From Bufo bufo (lineage: Eukaryota; Chordata; Amphibia; Anura; Bufonidae): 64,000 nucleotides of DNA. This document shows positions 21,961 to 32,029 of this stretch, in pieces. Position numbers and translations under genes: made by a program. The stretch is taken from assembly GCF_905171765.1 (NCBI RefSeq), contig NC_053390.1, forward strand, positions 506,512,301-506,576,300, given 5' to 3'. Under the pieces are notes generated by a model. The model had not been told where the DNA came from, ran no database searches, and saw only the letters and a program-made list of their open reading frames with translations. How positions within the stretch are numbered: position 1 is the stretch's first letter; each line of letters opens with the position of its first letter.

Positions 21961-22630
21961 AAGGGGAATGTCATATGCACCCCTAGAGTAGAAACTCCAT
22001 AAAAGTGACCCCATCTAGGAAACTACGGGATAAGGTGGTTGTTGTTTTGGGACTATTTTAGGGGTAAATTAGATTTTTGGTTGCTCTATATTACTCTTTT
22101 TGAGGCAATGTAACAAAAAAATTAAATTCTAAAATTGTTTCTACATTCGCTATTTAGTTTTGTGGAACACCTAAAGGGTTAACATAGTTTGTAAAGTAAC
22201 TTTTGAATACCTTGAGGGGTGTAGTTTCTTAGATGGGGTCACTTTTTTGGAGTTTCTAGTCTAGGCTACATCAGGGGGGGCTTCTAATGGGACATGGTGT
22301 CAAAAAAAAAACTGTCCATCAAAATCTGCCTTCCAGAAACCATATGGAGTTACCTTCGTTCTATGCCCTGCCGTGCGGCTATATAGCCATTTACGACCAC
22401 ATATGGGGTGTTTCTGCAAACTACAGAATCAGGGCCATAAATATTGAGTTTTGTTTGGCTGTTAACCCTAGCTTTATTACCGGCAAAAAGGATTCAAATG
22501 GAAATTTTGCCCAAAAATGGGTGTTTTGGCACCGTTTTTATTTTATATTTTTAACACCGTTCATCCGAGGCGTTTGGGCAAAAGTTATTTTTATAGCGAC
22601 GACTTTTACGCACGCGACGATGCCCAATAT

Positions 22631-22868
22631 GTATGGCTCTCAGACTTTGGAGACACTAAGCAGGCATCCTAAAAACTGCGGCCCTCCAGATGTTGTAAAA
22701 CTACAATTCCCACCATGCCCTGCTGATGGCTGTAGGTTGTCTGGGCATGCTGGGAGTTATAGTTTTACAACATCTGGAGGGCCGCAGTTTGAGGATGCCT
22801 GCACTAAAACTAATATTTTTTGGGGGAAAAAAAAATGTTTCCGTGTCTCCAAAGTCTGAGAGCCATAG
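22631..22868. repeat. Nested hairpins: piggyBac inner inverted repeat with an inserted MITE
   Basis: The outer inverted repeat GGCTCTCAGACTTTGGAGAC / GTCTCCAAAGTCTGAGAGCC spans 22633-22866. Inside it, GCAGGCATCCT...AGGATGCCTGC (22660-22802) encloses the GGCCCTCCAGATGTTGTAAA hairpin family also seen at 8643-8786. CACTAAG / CACTAAA at its edges may be an imperfect 7-8-bp target duplication (hAT-like). Confidence 0.7.
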
Positions 22869-24709
22869 TTTTTTATGTTCTCTAGTGGACTGTTGGGGAT
22901 TATAAAAATGTAGTACTCCATGGAAGTGTGATACTCCCTGAAGCAATCGATAATGCAGAGGCCCGGATGATCGGGGCACGTGTCACACTGAGTGGTGGTG
23001 TCCTTCCGTATCCCCCTCTTGTGACACACTCTGCACTTTTTTTGGGTTCGTCCCTTCTTTCCAGTATGGGGGACCACACCTGGAAAGTGTTGGCCAGGGA
23101 CGATCCGGGCGCCTCCAATTCCCTAGGTACTCCGGCCTGCTCTTTCCCGGTCCGAAAAGATCAGGGCCTTGAGGACTGCCTCATAGAATTGGAGGAATGT
23201 CCCTGTGCTGCCAGCGCTTCGGGATAGTACAAAAGAGTTGTACATGGCAACCTGCACCAAGTAGACCGCAACTTTTTTGTACCATGCCCGGGTTTTGCGC
23301 ATGGCGTTATATGGCTTGAGGACTTGATCAGAGAGATCAACTCCTCCCATATACCGATTGTAGTCGACGATACAATCGGGCTTGAGGACCGTTGCCGCGG
23401 TACCTCGCACAGGGACTGGGGTGGTGCTGTTACTGTGGATTGTGGACAGCATAAGGACATCCCTCTTGTCCTTATACCTGACCAGCAACAGGTTTCCACT
23501 GGTAAGGGCACAGGTCTCACCCCTGGGGATAGGTACCTGGAGGGGGTAGGCAGGGAGGCCGCGTTGATTTTTCCGCACGGTCCCACAAGCGAACGTGGAT
23601 CTGGCGGCAAGGGACCTGAACAAGGGGATACTGGTATAAAAGTTGTCCACGTACAAGTGGTAACCGTTATCCAGCAGTGGGTACATAAGGTCCCACACGA
23701 GTTTCCCGGTAACACCCAGAGTGGGGGGACATTCTGGGGGTTGAATACGGGAATCTCGCCCCTCGTACACACAAAATTTGTAAGTGTACCCTGAGGTACT
23801 CTCACAAATTTTGTATAGCTTCACGCCATACCTCGCCCGCTTTGTGGGAATATATTGGCGGAAACTGAGTCTCCCCTTGAACGCAACGAGAGACTCATCA
23901 ACCGCGACCTCCCTTCCAGGTACGTAGGCCTCCATGAATTTGGCCCCAAAGTGATCGATGACCGGCCGTATCTTATACAGCCGGTCATAGGCAGGATCAC
24001 CTCGGGGTGGACATGCTGCATTATCGGAATAATGCAGACATTTCCGGACGGCCTCAAACCGGGAGCGTGTCATGACCATACTGTACAGTGGGGTCTGGTA
24101 TAGGACGTCCCCACTCCAGTATTGCCTGACACTGGGTTTTTGAACTAGACCCATATGCAGCACGAGGCCCCAAAATGTCCTCATCTCGGCTGCACTGACC
24201 GGCGTCCAGCCACCGGGTCTAGCCAAAAATGAGCCTGGGTTTTGAGCGACGAACTGTTGGGCGTACAGATTCGTCTGCTCCACCATCAGATTCACCAGTG
24301 GGTTACTGAAAAAAAAACTAAAATAGTCAATTTCAGTAAACCCCACTGTGGGAATCTGGATTCCAGGATTGCCAGCAAAATCCGGAATCTCAGGCTCAAA
24401 GTCCACTGGGGGACACCAACTAAGTTCATCGGCAGGGGGCTCCGGTGGACTTATTTGGTGGGCCGGGAAACCAGTACGAACCCCAGGGCGGCTCGTACTA
24501 GGGTGGGCCACAGGATCCCTAGCATGTGGGGCCCCTGGCTCCGCCTGGCGGCGTCTCCGCCGCCTTGGTGGCTCATCGTCATCCGATGATGATGAGGAGG
24601 ATGCGGATGACAAAAGGAACGTGGGGTCATCCTCATCCTCACTGGGGCTCTCAGAGTCTGAGGCAATCTGGGCGTATGCCTCCTCGGCCGAGAACATCCG
24701 GCGGGCCAT
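22757..24709 (-). pseudogene. piggyBac transposase, one in-frame stop before the C-terminal cysteine domain
   Basis: Catalyses cut-and-paste transposition at TTAA. The likely start is the ATG at 24709 (MARRMFSAEE); the longer frame to 24787 only adds a translated CA-repeat. From there 528 codons run to a TAG at 23125-23123. They include an acidic/Ser-rich N-terminus (15-50), and the DDE_Tnp_1_7 core with the three catalytic Asp at about 271 (VDESLVAFKG), 355 (YVDNFYTS) and 458 (NRYMGGVDLSDQ). After the TAG the same frame continues with KKCRVCHKRGIRKDTTTQC and CPDHPGLC, the cysteine-rich domain that binds the transposon end. All three Asp are intact; the only visible lesion is the stop, so the copy is young. 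The last codons run into the inserted hairpin. Confidence 0.9.
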
Positions 24710-25560
24710 GGGTGTGTGTGCGTGTATGTGTGCGTGTGTGGAAACCTTTATTATATGTGCGTGTGTGTGGGGGCAACGGGTGTTCACGTACTAAAAAAGG
24801 CAAAAAAAGAAAGGGCAAGTGTTAGGGAAAAAAAAGTTCAAATTTGCTGATCAGCGGTACAACGCTGATCAGCGGTCGGTGGGGTGGTGCGGTGGTGGGG
24901 TGGGCGATGCGCTAACAGTGGACGGACGCTAAAAAGTGCCGGCCAGTCAGCGCACGCAGAAAAAAAAAAAAGAAAAAAGTGGTGGTGAGGGGAAGGGGGG
25001 CTGGTGGGGGGTGGGGGAAGGGGGGCTGGTGGGGGGTGGGGGGCTGGTGGGGGTGGGGGGGGCACAAGTGGCAGGGGGGGTCTGGGGTCTGATGGATCAA
25101 AAAAAGTTTTGAAATAAAAGAACTTTTTTTTTTTTCTAACTTTTCCCTTCTTTCCCTGGCTAACGGTGCCTCTCCCTCACTGACCCTAACCTACCTGGGT
25201 GGCGATGGGTGCAGGAGGGTGATGGATGGCGATTAGGGGGAAGCAGGAGCTGGTGCCGAACGGTGCTGCACGGTCAGGGTGCTGGACAGGAAGAGGAGGG
25301 GAGAGAGGAGCGCAGGAAGTTTGAATCTCGCGCCTCTCTCCCCTGCTCCAATCAGCACCCTGGACAGCGGCGTTCAGCACCAGGGCCAGCAACGCCTCTC
25401 CAAATCCTCGGACTGCGATAGGTGGTGTATAATTACGCCACCGATCGCAGTCTTTTTCCGGTTCATCGGGTCACAGGACACCCGAATGGACCGGAAACGC
25501 AGAAAACCGCAGGTCTGAATTGACCTGCGGTTTTCTGCGATCGTCGATACGGGGGGGTCA
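24710..25560. other. piggyBac 5' non-coding region
   Basis: Contains a CA/TG-type microsatellite at about 24711-24770, homopolymer A tracts, a G-rich GGTGGGG-type low-complexity tract at about 24990-25080 and an A-tract TTTGAAATAAAAGAAC. It would hold the transposase promoter, but I see no unambiguous TATA box. Confidence 0.6.
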
Positions 25561-25583
25561 AATGACCCCCCCCTGCATTGTTA

Positions 25584-25723
25584 CGGGATGCCGGCTGAAT
25601 GATTTCAGCCGGCATCCCGTTCCGATTAACCCCCGCGGCGCCGGAATGCTGATTTTAAGTCAGGACGTACCGGTACGTCCTGTGTCCTTAAGGACTCGGG
25701 AAATAGGGCGTACCGGTACGTCC
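25584..25723. repeat. Subterminal palindromes of the piggyBac end
   Basis: A hairpin ACGGGATGCCGGCTGAA / TTCAGCCGGCATCCCGT spans 25583-25620. GGACGTACCGGTACGTCC at 25663-25680 is a perfect 18-bp palindrome, and GGGCGTACCGGTACGTCC at 25706-25723 is a near-identical second copy. They sit within 80 bp of the transposon end. Confidence 0.9.
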
Positions 25724-25907
25724 TATGTCCTTAAGGGGTTAAAGAGTGGCCAACCCCTTTAAGTATTTTCATTTTTTTAATTCATGGAGAGACCCTTATA
25801 TATAGAAGATTTGGAATATTAATAAGCAAAAAGTTTTCTAATTTAGGCACTTATAATGCACAGTGTATTTATATAGAATTTAACTATTCATTTTTGTTTT
25901 GCTGCAG

Positions 25908-26279
25908 AATCATATCAGCCTGGCTAGCGTTGACATAGATGCTCCACTTAAAATGAGCTTGAACATTTCTGACTTGATAAATAAACAACATATCATGGAG
26001 CTCATGCCAGCTCTGGTGCCACTGGAGAACCATGTACGCTACATTATCTCTCAAGGCAATGAGGATGGCATCTTCCGCATTCACCAGAAGGATGGCTTAA
26101 GTTTTCTCTACCTTGGACGCAAGAAGGTGGTTCCAGGCTTGTATAACTTGGAGATCGCCAGTGTGCCTCTATACCGTAAGAAGGAACTGCAGAAATTAGA
26201 GGATGAGAAGGACTTCAACTACCTCAGTGGTGAAATAGGCCAAGCACTCAAGATGAAAGTTAAGGTTCAACTTTATTAA
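25908..26279 (+). CDS. fbn3: Fibrillin last exon: C-terminal propeptide (asprosin-like region)
   Basis: Acceptor CTGCAG, then [19 protein letters not shown] and, at the end, [12 protein letters not shown] and TAA at 26277-26279. With the nine residues after the furin site in the previous exon, the propeptide is 132 residues, close to human asprosin (140). A sequon NIS (in SLNISDL), the [11 protein letters not shown] core and [13 protein letters not shown] are typical of fibrillin tails. No cysteine is present in this exon. The 12.5-kb intron in front must be removed for a normal propeptide. Confidence 0.95.
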   Translation, partial: NHISLASVDIDAPLKMSLNISDLINKQHIMELMPALVPLENHVRYIISQGNEDGIFRIHQKDGLSFLYLGRKKVVPGLYNLEIASVPLYRKKELQKLEDEKDFNYLSGEIGQALKMKVKVQLY

Positions 26280-28455
26280 CACCATAAGCAGACACTCCTC
26301 ATGTGGCCTTCACAAGATCCGAACTTTACATTTATAGAGAAAGTCTTCTTCTGTCTTGTGTATAATTAGCAAGCTTTTGAGTCAGAACCTCAGCACTAAG
26401 ACAAAAATTGATGGGAAATGTGGAATATGATTTCAACAGTGACCAACGTCCGTATGTATTTTTGGATTTTTTTTTTATTCATAGTATTTTTGTTGTATAA
26501 AAGTTGGGAGTGAGGTTTAAAAATACAAGTTGACAGGGTGAGAAAAAAGTACAATGGATAGGATGCATTGGATGTTCAGAGTGAAACCAGCAGATGTATA
26601 CAAAGATGGAGGGTGTGTAATTCATTTGTCTCCTTTTAAACCGCAAGACCAGGGATGTTGATAGGAGAATGAAATTAGTGCCTTATGATAGAAACAGTCA
26701 TGGTTTTACCAGAAATGTTGCAAAATCAGGTGTATTTTGAACAAGAGTACTATAAGACTGTACATATAATATTTGAAGGTAAATCATATTATATCTGAGG
26801 ATTGGTTAGGTAGTTGCTACAAATGATTAGTACAAATCCAAACTTAATATTTTGGAATTATGTGCAATAGTTATCAGTTCTTTGCATAGAAGAACTGTTA
26901 ACATTTGCTATTGTATCATCACTGTCATTAACCATGTGTGTAAACCAACTGACATGAGTGAAGCCTGCAAGATATATGTAAAACATAATTTAGTTTACAG
27001 CCATAGTTCTCTTTGTTCTTATCTTCCATAATGTCTGATTTTTTTAGGTAGCCCCCAAAAATATTTTGGTTTTATCTGGATCATAGCAAAAAAGTACCTA
27101 TAGATACCGTCCCATTAGGCACCAAGTAAAGTGTGGTCAAAAAACAAAAACACAAGTATTATGCTTTTAAACAAAGCTATATCTTACTTTACATAAGTAA
27201 GAAGAAAATAATAAAATAGATATTTAAGATAGACTAACATGTCACCGGCCAAATGTTTTGAAGCTAGCTCATATGATGGTGACTGGAGGTGCACTTTTTT
27301 TCATTTTTTTTAAAGAAAGAGCTATTAAAATCTCAATTGGTTGTTACACCAAAACCACCACAAGCTAGAAACATTGTATTTTTATTTATAAGACACAAAA
27401 ATATTTAAACTAGTTGATTAGAAGGATATTTGATGCTTCCAGTTGTTCCATGGCACTACGTTTCCTTATAGGTGCAAAATCTTAGTCTTTTAGAGGCATT
27501 GCCTCTGGGAGACACATTACCTCCTTTGTTCAAATTACTGTAGTCTTCTAACCTCAGGCTGCAAAGGTAAAGGTAAGGATCCTAATATAATATTATATAA
27601 GTAAAGACAGCAGCAGAGAACTGGTTTGCCTTCATGTGCCAGGTATGGCTGGTATACATTAAAATGTAATTGAGCTTCAGTAGTGAAAACCATTCCAAAA
27701 TGGCAGCAGATGAAACTATATCTCAGTCTGTGTTTTTCCTTCTACTGGACTGCTTGAAAAAAAAAAACAGGAGGGAGAAAAATACAAATAGGATGGTGCT
27801 ACTTTAGACTACAGTATGAAATACACACAATACTACCTGACACTGTGCTTTATCCATCCCATAATGGTGCTTTATCCACCCATCCAACGCTTAGAATGGC
27901 TCGGTTACTGCACTGTACATCCTTTTTTTTTTTTCTTTTTCTTTTTCGTTTAGATATATATTTATGTATAACCATGACTGTTAACTGTTGCTCATTTTGT
28001 AAGTTCATATTCCTGTAGTATATATATATATATATATATTTTATTTGATACGTTTTTGTTTTTTTTAAAACTCCCGAGGGCAGCCACTTTTCTTTAATAT
28101 GTGTGAATACTGTATTGTTGCCGAAAGAAAATCATAAACTTGAAAAAAAGACATTAGCTCTGGAAAATACGAGACGTTGTGAAATACTATGTTACTAGAC
28201 GGTGCTACAACAAATAATTTCATTGTAAAAATCATTTTTTTCCAGTCTTGTGTTGAGCCAAAAGTGTTATTTTTAGAGGAGGGAAAAAAATCCTTCTATC
28301 CAATGTGGTCTGATGCATTGTTATATTACATTTCAAACAGTGTGCTATATTTTTGTTCTATTTGTTGTTAGGCACATATGATAATTTTGTAAAACTTTTC
28401 ATAATTGTGTTTTTTATCAGAAGCAACAGCAACAATAAAATTATTTTGGGTAAAA
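26280..28455 (+). other. fbn3: Fibrillin 3' UTR
   Basis: About 2.2 kb of AT-rich, non-repetitive sequence follows the stop codon and ends at the AATAAA at 28434-28439. Poly-T and TATATATA runs are present (27926-27960, 28020-28040). No TE is seen in it, in contrast to the flanks. Confidence 0.7.
28434..28439 (+). promoter_or_regulatory. fbn3: Candidate polyadenylation signal AATAAA
   Basis: AATAAA in CAACAATAAAATT, followed about 20 bp later by a T/GT-rich stretch (ATTTTTGTCCTC). An internal AATAAA near 27208 could give a shorter form. RNA data would decide. Confidence 0.6.
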
Positions 28456-28686
28456 ATATAATTTTTGTCCTCAATAACCAGAATCTCGATGTCCATCAAG
28501 CATATAAAAAAGTTTAAATACCCAACATCATTCATATATCACATTGTAAGGGATGGAAAAAGAGGTGAACATATGTATGCGAGCGAAAACTGACAAAGGA
28601 ACAGAAGGAGAGGGTAGTGATATTTGGTATAAATTAGAAATTGAATAACATTATCACAATGGTCCATATTGTTACCAAGTATTTCT

Positions 28687-29030
28687 ATTAAAGGGTTTTC
28701 CTGGTGTACAGTTTTGATGACCTCCTCAGAATAAGTCATCAATATTTGATTAGTAGGGGTCCGACAGTCAACACCCCTGCAGACCAGTTGAGGAAGCAGT
28801 CCTTATAGCACAGTGCCATACACTGTATAGTGCCTGAGTTTGGTATTGCAGCTCAGGCCCATTCACTTGAATGGCAGTGAGCTTAACCCGGGCCATGTGA
28901 CCGATGAATATGATGTCACTGGAAGTGACCTCTCCAATTCAGCTGATCAGCAGGTCTGTTGGGATTCAGCCCCCAAAAGTATGTTGAAAGAACTTGTTTC
29001 ACCTGTAAAAGCATGTGGCGAATCATCACA
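28687..29030. repeat. Dispersed 'TTAAAGGGTTTTCC' repeat
   Basis: Begins TTAAAGGGTTTTCCTGG, followed by GATGACCTCCTCAGAATAAG, ATCAATATTTGATTAG and GGGGTCCGACAG. The same order of motifs occurs at 47626-47830 and in reverse at 12380-12590, so this is a TTAA-associated interspersed family. The right end is unclear. Confidence 0.6.
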
Positions 29031-30734
29031 TCGCAAAAGCATCACAATTCACAGTAAAATATGCACGACTTTGACCAGTGGTATTTGGTCATGAGGGAAA
29101 AACAGAGTAATATTCAATACAAAGGAAAACACCCTAAGAGCATCTTGATACAGTGGGACATATGTACAAAAGACTGGTGTTTCATAGGCCGTGGGAGTAA
29201 GATGCAATACATTTATTAAGAGGCCCATGCATCATATGAGGGTGAGTCAAAAATTATCCGCTCTCTGGATATAGAATTTATTTTAAAGGGGTTGTCACAC
29301 AAAAAAATATTCTATAGTTTTCATACCAGCATCTGAATTCTTTTGTAACTGCATGTAATTAAAAAAATTGCATAGCCACTGAGTTATTCAATATGTCCAA
29401 GGGGATGTAATACTGGGAGAGTCACTTGTTCTGGGATTCACATCCCCACCTATCCCTTGGTTGAACTTGATCGACTTACAGTATGTCTTTTTCGTACCAT
29501 ATTAATTATGTAACTATGTGAGGTACATGGCTGCTTCTATCTTTGTTTGAAAGAGATTGTCATGTACTATATGATGTCTGATGTAAATTGTTTACATTAG
29601 TTATGGGATAACCCCTTTGACCACTTCCAGACAGGCCATTTTCCCTTTTCTTGATGAGGCCTAATTTTGCAAATCTGACATGTGTCACTTTATGTGGTAA
29701 TAATTTTGTGATGCTTTTACTTAACCAAGCTATTCTAAAATAGTTTTTTTCGTGACACATTGTACATCATGTTAAAGGTAAAGCTGAGTCAAATATGTTT
29801 TACCTATAATTATAAACAAAATACCAAATTTACAGAAAATTTAAGACAGATAGCTCATAAAATATGTATTAGATAACATTTACCATATTTGGTAATGTTA
29901 TTTTATATTTTTAAGAAGTTAGATTTAGGTTTAGGATTTTAGAAGCAATTTTTTTAAATTTTCAAGAAAATTTCCAAAATCTATTTTTTAAGGACCAATT
30001 TAGTTCTGAAGTCACTTTGAGGAGCTCACATAATAGAAACCAGCCATAAATTACCCCCATTTTAGAAACTACACCCCTCAAACTATTCAAAACTGATTTC
30101 AGAAATGTTCTTCCCTTTAAGTATTCCACAGGCTTATTTTTGCTAGACAAGCTGTAGTTTGGCACCATTTTGTGATACATTTGGCATTTTGATCGCTTTT
30201 TATCAAATTTTTTGGGAGGTGAGGTGGGCAAAAATTGAAATTCACCATGTGGTATACTGTATATGATATGATAAGTTTATTCTGCAGGTTGATATGATTA
30301 TATAACCATTGATATATAAATATATATAGATATAGCGTATTAGTAGACTGTAGGCTTGTATTTGCTTTAATAAATATACTTTATTATTCATAATACAGTG
30401 TATAGTGTTTTTGGTAGTCGCCACCGTAGCAGCACTAGTGAGTCGCACATAGTTCAGTGTAGAGTGAGGCAACAGAGGTAGTCTTATATAAGGTATAAAT
30501 AGGCAGTAATCAACAGACGACTCACGCCAATTTATGAATATTAATTATTGAGATTACCCAAAATATCAATAATTACTGTAATATCCCCTTTTACATATGG
30601 CGACACCAAATTTATATAGTTTTTTTCATGCTTTACTACTTTTGCATAATAAAATCCTTTTTAATAAACATCCATAACATTTTTACTTTTTTAGAGGGCT
30701 TGCCTTTTGCAGGACAGACTGTACTTTTTATTGG

Positions 30735-31965
30735 TACCATTTTTCAGTAATAATATCACAGCCTGATGAACGTCAAAATTAAAGAAACAAAACCTTTATT
30801 AAAAGTCTGTTTAAAAAGGGGCAAAAAAGCCTATATGTCACTGTCTGTGACCATCAGGCAACCAATCTCCAAGCTGTACAGAGAGGGGTAACAAATAACT
30901 CCTCTACAGTTGAGAGACTGGGCTAGAAACTCAACTTGCTAGCTAGTAGTTGCTATGAAAAAGCAAGTCAGAGTAAAGGGCACGGAAACCAATGTGAATG
31001 GACACACGTGTGTATTACAGTGACCCTATTGATTGTATGCAGATATGGTTATGCCACCTAGTGGTTGGGTCGTAAAATGCTGGATACTAGAGATCTCCCT
31101 GCCTATACCAAAATGAAGTCTCAATGGACTAATGAATATCCATATGCAGTATAGGAGTCCAGGCCACCACAGTGCGGCTTATTGTCTTGACACAAGCATA
31201 AAAAGCTCCTGAAGATACGTGACAATTACAAGTCACAGTGAAACGCGTAGAGCTGTTGCTAATCACTAGGACACGGCTCTTCAGGCAGGGTTGCACTTGA
31301 TGCAATATTCTATCCTATAGCCTTGGAGTGTGTATGTGATGTATGGATGGAGCCAAAATATACTGGCTACAGATGTGTGGATGGAGCCAAAATATACTGG
31401 CTTTGAGTGACAGTATTAAGCCATACTCACTGGCTGCGGATATATGGTTGTCACTTATATACTGGCCGCAGGCTACACCAATAGACTGGCCTGGACTCCT
31501 ATACTGCATAAGGATATTCATTAGTCCATTGAGACTTCATTTTGGTATAGGCAGGGAGATCTCTAGTATCCAGCATTTTGCGACCCAACCACTAGGTGGC
31601 ATAACCATATTTGCATACAATCAATAGGGTCACTGTAATACACACACGTGTGTCCATTCCCATTGGTTTCCGTGCCCTTTACTCTGACTTGCTTTTTCAT
31701 AGCAACTACTAGCTAGCAAGTTGAGTTTCTAGCCCAGTCTCTCAACTGTACAGAGGAGTTATTTGTTACCCCTCTCTGTACAGCTTGAAGATTGGTTGCC
31801 TGATGGTCACAGACAGTGACATATAGGCTTTTTTGCCCCTTTTTAAACAGACTTTTAATAAAGGTTTTTTTCTTTAATTTTAACGTTAATCAGGCTGTGA
31901 TATTATTAGTATTTTGGAACGTCTACTTATTCAAGTTTCTTTAGTGTGAATACCATTTTTCGGTA
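30735..31965 (+). mobile_element. 1.2-kb fold-back element with 15-bp target duplication (Penelope-like, inferred)
   Basis: TACCATTTTTCAGTA at 30735-30749 and TACCATTTTTCGGTA at 31951-31965 flank the element (one mismatch in 15). The left arm 30748-31166 and right arm 31487-31907 are inverted repeats of about 420 bp at high identity; 320 bp of unique spacer lies between them and a 43-bp tail follows the right arm. The spacer holds the ribozyme-like motif (31205-31253) and a 38-bp tandem pair (TGGATGGAGCCAAAATATAC). There is no reverse transcriptase, so it is non-autonomous. The Penelope-like assignment rests on the ribozyme motif and the long target duplication. Confidence 0.7.
31205..31253 (+). 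ncRNA. Hammerhead-ribozyme-like motif 1 (type I, minimal stem III)
   Basis: Visible parts in order: GCTC (31205-31208), CTGAAGA (31209-31215), a stem-loop with GTGAC (31219-31223) paired to GTCAC (31232-31236), GAAAC (31240-31244), GCGTA (31245-31249) and GAGC (31250-31253), which pairs with GCTC. Position 7 of CTGANGA is free in hammerheads. ACGCGT is self-complementary, as expected for short-stem-III motifs that act as dimers, and cleavage would follow GTA. Oddities: one extra T after CTGAAGA and a bulged A in stem II. Activity is not shown. Confidence 0.45.
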
Positions 31966-32029
31966 CATAAGACTTTTTGATGACTTGATATGTTTTTTTG
32001 GGAGGCAAGGTGACAAAAAAAAGCTGTTT

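Larger units (their letters stand above)
20391..25742 (-). mobile_element. piggyBac DNA transposon, full length, 5.35 kb, antisense in the fibrillin intron
   Basis: Bounded by TTAA at 20391-20394 and 25739-25742. The termini CCCCTTAAGGAC and GTCCTTAAGGGG are perfect inverted repeats directly inside the TTAAs, the piggyBac hallmark. The right part carries the transposase on the minus strand. The left 2.3 kb is non-coding, with a 395-bp tandem repeat (20.9-21.96 kb) and inverted copies of the same text at 22140-22440. A hairpin MITE has inserted at about 22660-22802. The 5' end of the element (right side) has CpG-rich subterminal palindromes. Confidence 0.92.
13413..25907 (+). other. fbn3: Last fibrillin intron, 12.5 kb, packed with transposable elements
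   Basis: Donor GTAAG at 13413, acceptor CTGCAG ending at 25907. The intron splits the propeptide after codon GAG. It carries at least nine separately annotated repeats, including a full-length piggyBac in antisense. Stretches I cannot assign are about 13413-13965 (no feature) and 19910-20390 (a non-repetitive-looking GC-richer piece with GGGCGTGGC-type text). Confidence 0.85.
1..28455 (+). other. fbn3: Fibrillin gene, 3' part (probable fbn3): exons, introns and 3' UTR
   Basis: Fibrillins are secreted glycoproteins that polymerise into 10-nm extracellular microfibrils and bind latent TGF-beta/BMP complexes. The spliced frame here encodes the end of TB6, five cbEGF domains, TB7 (8-Cys), seven cbEGF domains, then a tail with a furin-type site; this matches the canonical fibrillin C-terminal third with no domain missing. 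All introns visible here are GT-AG, and cbEGF exons are phase 1, as in vertebrate fibrillins. Paralog choice: segments such as RAGQGHCVSGLGF, PSGFDF and the [12 protein letters not shown] tail agree best with my recollection of FBN3. Several cbEGF segments also resemble FBN2, and GYPKRGR at the cleavage site resembles FBN1, so the paralog is an inference. The 5' part lies upstream of the window. Confidence 0.93.

Noticed and set aside
24710..24787. Upstream start for the piggyBac transposase (26 extra residues)
   Set aside because: The extra residues are a translated CA microsatellite (THAHIHAHTP); the ATG at 24709 begins the conserved-looking MARRMFSAEE.
30750..30785. CTGATGA ... GAAAC at the left arm of the fold-back element as another hammerhead
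   Set aside because: No stem II can form between the two motifs and the right-arm copy has CTGATTA, breaking the core.
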